Assembly (NCBI RefSeq): GCF_010389155.1
Contig: NC_057765.1
Span: 25,484,980 to 25,548,979, forward strand
Direction of reading: 5' to 3'
DNA length: 64,000 nt
Origin: Erigeron canadensis
Lineage: Eukaryota > Streptophyta > Magnoliopsida > Asterales > Asteraceae
The position numbers and the translations under genes are program-made. This document shows positions 60,450-64,000 of the stretch, one piece after another. Position 1 is the first letter of the stretch. Every line of letters starts with the position of its first letter. The notes under the pieces are model-generated. The model was not told the origin of the DNA. It saw only the letters and a list, made by a program, of their open reading frames with translations, and ran no database searches.

Positions 60450-61256
60450 TTAATTTGGCTTGTCCCGGGAGGAGATCATGCTCCAACCAGTCTTAATGCC
60501 TTCTAAAGTCTTTTTTCTGACGTCCTCTTCATTCTCCGTTTCTCCGGAGCTTTCTGCACTTTCTGCTTCGAAGGATCCTTCCTCTGCAGTGGGCCCCAGT
60601 CGTCCCCTGGGGCCCTTCTGGATAATTCTTTGGTTGCGTTTATACAATGGCACGGAGGTCTCACCCTTTGTGTTTGTAGTGATCGGGAAGAGCATCGTTT
60701 GGATCCCTCCATGGGATTTGTACTGTACGCAACCATGTATCGTGGACGCTATTATGTGGAATTTCCTTATTCCTTCTCTACCCAGGAGCATGTCATAGGG
60801 CGAGTTTGCTCTTATTACGACTGCCAAAATTCTTGCGGTTCTTCGCCAGGGGAATCCTCCAATGGTGGCGTCCAGCCATACTTCTCTTAAAGGATGGCTC
60901 CGCTCACTGGCGAATCCTACCACCTCTGTATCCAGTGGGGTAATTGTCTCTCGCAATTTCTTTGGTAGCCGGAGGAAACTTTTTTCGTATGTTATATCTC
61001 GTCCACTTCCTGTATCCAATTGTGTGTTTTTTAGGCATACGCTGCCTATGTTAACTTCTATTAGCACCGGGTCTGTCGATACCTTGTCATCCAACTCACC
61101 GAAGTGATAATTTTGCGGTCCTTTTCGGATCAAGGTATTTGATAGTATTCTGCTCCGGTGTTCATCCGGTTTTGCTTCTTCGAAGCTTGGTCTGCTCCTT
61201 TTCACCAGATGTATCAGCTTGTTTTCTCTTACTGCATTGTCTATCTGTTTCAGCAA
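60450..61256 (-). CDS. element B gag C-end / aspartic protease
   Basis: 268-codon minus-strand frame. The retroviral-type protease active-site motif is present as LDTGSG (about residues 81-86), followed by the family's PLREVW.. and LLGREGIRKFHIIASTIHG blocks. The Glu/Ser-rich tail ends at 60450 without any reverse transcriptase following. Upstream in a neighbouring frame lies a zinc-knuckle-like CCFHNRYGHSTNYC (about 61265-61310), so the start Met is internal to a larger polyprotein and a frame break lies between gag and this part. Confidence 0.8.
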   Translation of the reverse strand: MLKQIDNAVRENKLIHLVKRSRPSFEEAKPDEHRSRILSNTLIRKGPQNYHFGELDDKVSTDPVLIEVNIGSVCLKNTQLDTGSGRDITYEKSFLRLPKKLRETITPLDTEVVGFASERSHPLREVWLDATIGGFPWRRTARILAVVIRANSPYDMLLGREGIRKFHIIASTIHGCVQYKSHGGIQTMLFPITTNTKGETSVPLYKRNQRIIQKGPRGRLGPTAEEGSFEAESAESSGETENEEDVRKKTLEGIKTGWSMISSRDKPN

Positions 61257-61411
61257 AGATCTGCAATAGTTTGTGCTATGGCCATATCTGTTATGGAAAC
61301 AACAGAACTTGTCGAGATTTTTTGTTCCTCTTCAGGATAAACGGTATTGGCCTTACGAACGTCTTTGTTATCTCTACCGACGACAAGAGTTCTGACGGAG
61401 TCTTTCGGAGG

Positions 61412-61900
61412 TTAGCGATTGTTCTCTTCTGTTTCTATCCTTTCCCATTCTTTTTTTACCTTGGTCCTCCATTTAACCATGGCCTTTTCTGCTATCTCTT
61501 CTGCACTTTTCCAGTCATGAAACTTGCTGACCAAGTCTGAGTAGCTGGCCGGTTTGCTGAGGCATAGGTGTCGTATCAGTTTTTTTGAACGGAGCCCATG
61601 TATAGCTCCAGATATTCTTCCTTGTTCAGATAGACGCACCAGGTTTTGCGTGTTGTCTCCATATCGTTTCAGAAAATCTTCTATTTCTTTATCCTCCTCC
61701 TGTTTTATCTCGTGTGCCCGAAGGTGGGAACCGAACTCCCTTATCAGTTTTGCTTTGAAGCCTTCAATGTCATGTATGCTTTCCTCTGGTAGGCTTTCCA
61801 GCCAGTCCCTGACCTTTCCCTGTAGGAGGTAGAGGATAACATGACATACTACCGGATCGCTCCACCCTTCGATCTGGGCTACACTGTCAACTTTTGTCAT
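61412..61900 (-). CDS. element B gag (retrotransposon gag domain)
   Basis: 162-codon frame with the plant retrotransposon gag pattern: IEGWSDPVVCHVILYLLQGKVRDWLESLP, then a helical region with RFLKRY-type text, then SGAIHGLRSKKLIRHL and a basic end. It packages element RNA in virus-like particles. The gag N-terminus continues upstream towards the LTR (62179-62406 and nearby) in broken frames. Confidence 0.8.
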   Translation of the reverse strand: MTKVDSVAQIEGWSDPVVCHVILYLLQGKVRDWLESLPEESIHDIEGFKAKLIREFGSHLRAHEIKQEEDKEIEDFLKRYGDNTQNLVRLSEQGRISGAIHGLRSKKLIRHLCLSKPASYSDLVSKFHDWKSAEEIAEKAMVKWRTKVKKEWERIETEENNR

Positions 61901-62408
61901 ACCAGGGGAGCTCTTGTGTATCTAACAGTCTTACCGGCGATACGTGTTGGCGCAATTCCTTTGCGAACTGTACACATGACCCTTTATACTTAGACTCTGA
62001 TCCCTCCTGATTGGTTTTGTCTTTTGCGACTCTAGCCATAGGGGGAAATTCTGATTCATGCCCTCAGGACTCTGCATGACATGCTTTACCGTAACTAGGG
62101 TCACGCTTCTTTTATCGCCGCCTCTTCCCCCTTGGTAGTCGATGTTAGTTATATCTTTTACTACCGACTTCTGACGCGTTAACCGGTCCGACGCCCAATT
62201 ATTGGGAGAAGATAGGTGATCGTCACCCTCCGTATATCAGGGGGGCTGGTTGTTTCAGCGAAGATTTTATCGCTACGTTCATCTTGGCTGTAAGCGATTT
62301 TTGGCCCATACTGCTCTGGTAGGGAATCTGTGTTCGACATAATGCTTTTCTTTTGACCGTGGCTAGGTTTGGGTTTGAGAACAGAGTGTCCCACGGAAGG
62401 CGCCAATT

Positions 62409-63025
62409 TGTTTTATCAAATAATCGCACTATGACTCAAACGGGGGTGTGAGTGTAGTTGGCGGTGTTTTATCGGCGATTCCCTTACAGTCAGAGGGTCA
62501 AAGACCGCTTTACGCCTTATTGTTGGTGATCTAAGTCGATTCGTTCGACTTAGGGTTTGAGGAATTATTTAGGGTTTATTCGGATGTCGAATGAAATATG
62601 GATGGGGGTTTATGATTGTACGTATTGTGCGTATGATGATAATAATGTGTCGTATGGCTTCTTCCTCTATTTATAGAGGGTAAATAACTTGGAGAGGGGG
62701 GTAAGAGAATTAGGGTAAATTTCTTCCTCCTTTGAGAATATCTTATTTCCTTCTTGAGGAGATTTGTGGTAATCTTGTTACCAAGCCGTGTCCGAGTGAA
62801 CCAGAGCTAGATATATCTTTAGTCGGATGGTCATGAAGAAGATCTATATCCGATCTTTGTTATATATATTTCCTTGGAGCTGGGTACTTACTCCGGAATG
62901 ATTATTTTGGGCGGAGATCGAGCTCCGCTCTGGGCATATAGATAAGTAATTTTACCTGTCTACGAAGATGACTTCGTATTCTGCTTCGGATACGGAGCTA
63001 GAGCTCCGTATAGGGTATATCATCA
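62409..63025 (-). repeat. 5' LTR of element B
   Basis: 617 bp, TG..CA in its own orientation. The inner flank (62408 downward) is AATTGGCGCCTTCCGTGGGA, the primer-binding-like site also seen after the LTR of element A. Confidence 0.9.
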
Positions 63026-63030
63026 GGCAT

Positions 63031-63867
63031 GATACAAACAGCTGCAGAAACTTAAGAAGGGCTATAGAAGAGGCCGTAGAATCGGGAAAATTGGACCACC
63101 TTGTTAAAGGAATCCGCCAGGCGACAAGAGTAAAGAGCAAACCAGACAAACCTGAGAAAACACCGCCAGCACAAATCCTCATGATACGCTTCAAGGTACA
63201 CAAAGATCCCCCTCAGGAGCAGCACTATCAATTCCCGCCGATAAGGGACATAATCCCTTCTAGCGAACCAATCGTGATAGAAGCCGACATCGCGGGATTG
63301 AAGCTGAGGAATGTCCAGATAGAGGGTGGTAGTGAATGCGATATGCTCTATGAAAAATACTTCTCCAAACTACCGAGGAACGTCAGAGAAAAGCTGCGAA
63401 AAGTTGACAGACCACTCGTAGGATTCGCAGGAGAGCGAACATGGCCCATTGGGGAACTTCGGACAGAAGTAACAATTGGAAAATACCCGAACTGGAAAAC
63501 TGAAAAAATTACGTTTTTGGTCATCACAGCAGACTCTGGGAATAATGTAATCCACGGGCGAGAAGCAATGCGAAAGTTTGGGATCATAGCATCAACGATC
63601 CATTCGCAGATAAAATTCCAGAGGGAAGTTAGGATAACAACATTGTCATCCAACTTACTAAACGAACGAGGGGTGCATGGGAACAGACGAAGCTCTTCAG
63701 ACAACAAAGACAGAGAGCCCTCCACTCACCTAGAGATGGAAATTCAGTCCCCGGAGACACCGTCAAATGGAGGGCATGCAAAAGGAATCGAGGAGCCAAG
63801 AAGAGCAATAAATTCAGAGGCTCAGGGAGAAGGACGGAGGCCCATAGAGACTTCCGTCAGAAAGTGA
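63031..63867 (+). pseudogene. element A protease region, continuation after element B
   Basis: The plus-strand frame resumes directly after the target duplication and supplies the remaining Cys of the split zinc knuckle (TNSC at 63034-63045). It then gives RRAIEEAVESGKLDHLVKG and a protease-like domain with EGGSECDMLYEKYFSKLP, VGFAGERTWPIGEL and HGREAMRKFGIIASTIHS. The catalytic Asp position of the usual D-S/T-G reads Glu here (EGGS), so activity is doubtful. The open frame's own Met at 62968 lies in the LTR of element B and is not a true start. Stop at about 63867. Confidence 0.8.
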
Positions 63868-64000
63868 ACTCCCTAAAAAGACAAAAGGGATAAGCCCGGA
63901 TTAGCTAACCGGATAAGTCCTGATGTGCAAAATCGAGCTTTAAATTTATAAAACTAAAACTACCCAAAAACTCTCTACTACACACTCACGGGCAATGAAC
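63868..64000 (+). other. internal region of element A, no gene seen
   Basis: Short non-coding end of the window. The pol and 3' LTR of element A, if present, lie to the right. Confidence 0.5.

Larger units (their letters stand above)
56935..63025 (-). mobile_element. element B, non-autonomous Tat-like Ty3/gypsy, nested, 6.1 kb
   Basis: A full LTR-to-LTR element on the minus strand: 5' LTR 62409-63025, primer-binding-like AATTGGCGCC just inside, gag (61412-61900 and flanks), protease (60450-61256), opposite-strand gene 57958-60074, 3' LTR 56935-57552. The target duplication GGCAT is exact (56930-56934 and 63026-63030). No reverse transcriptase, RNase H or integrase text was found, so it must depend on a helper element for transposition. 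Element A is of the same family and in the opposite orientation. Confidence 0.88.

Noticed and set aside
60460..60798. Plus-strand frames over 60460-61832
   Set aside because: These are shadows of the minus-strand gag and protease of element B.
62968..63030. Start of the 299-codon frame at 62968
   Set aside because: The first codons lie in the LTR of element B. The element A frame really continues from the other side of the insertion.
1..64000. CRISPR arrays, bacterial-type operons, tRNA or rRNA genes
   Set aside because: Introns, plant transposons and plant protein families show nuclear plant DNA. The tandem repeats seen lack CRISPR-like regular spacing, and I found no convincing tRNA cloverleaf or rRNA text.

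Overview
This is nuclear DNA of a flowering plant, most likely a eudicot. It is AT-rich, its genes have many GT..AG introns, and it carries plant-type transposons (Ty3/gypsy chromovirus and Tat-like elements, L1-type LINE, hAT and Mutator-like MITEs, Helitrons). Its only recognisable host gene family matches the plant Spinster-type MFS transporters (the SPNS family of Arabidopsis, annotated as probable sphingolipid transporters). An Asteraceae source is possible, but this is a weak guess from the repeat types.

Positions 1-50.4 kb: a tandem array of SPNS-like genes, all on the minus strand. Four copies have complete 14-exon reading frames with consistent splice sites: copy 1 (2985-8701, 489 codons), copy 2 (11317-16414, 487), copy 4 (27126-32792, 487) and copy 5 (39789-46889, 487). 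Copy 3 (21606-23151) is a pseudogene with only exons 11-14, carrying a 1-bp and a 19-bp deletion. Each intact gene also has a non-coding 5'UTR exon separated from the ATG exon by an intron. Copies 1, 2 and 4 share a G-box plus TATA-like promoter that copy 5 lacks. Copy 5 best keeps the family-consensus residues. Copies 1, 2 and 4 have diverged at several of them, and copy 4 looks like a mosaic of copies 1 and 2. The spacers are repeated too: a block at 1-250 recurs near 10.5 kb and 39.2 kb, so the array probably extends left of the window.

The spacers and introns have been reshaped by mobile DNA: two Mutator-like non-autonomous elements with exact 9-bp target duplications, two Helitron-like pieces tied to a 2.4-kb local duplication, a 5'-truncated LINE, a hAT-type MITE, and several unclassified insertions recognisable because other array copies preserve the empty site.

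Positions 50.4-64 kb: a three-level nest of LTR retrotransposons. A chromovirus-like Ty3/gypsy element (minus strand; 3' LTR about 50406-52550, decayed integrase with chromodomain 52593-53999) is interrupted by element A (plus strand, 5' LTR 53984-54595, decayed gag and protease). Element A carries a 308-bp hAT MITE and is itself split at 56934/63031 by element B (minus strand, 56935-63025, 5-bp target duplication GGCAT). Elements A and B are of the same family. Element B has gag and protease but no visible reverse transcriptase, RNase H or integrase. It instead carries an opposite-strand gene of the 'putative gypsy type transposon' family (57958-60074), an arrangement known from the Tat lineage. 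The 3' halves of element A and of the chromovirus lie beyond the right edge.
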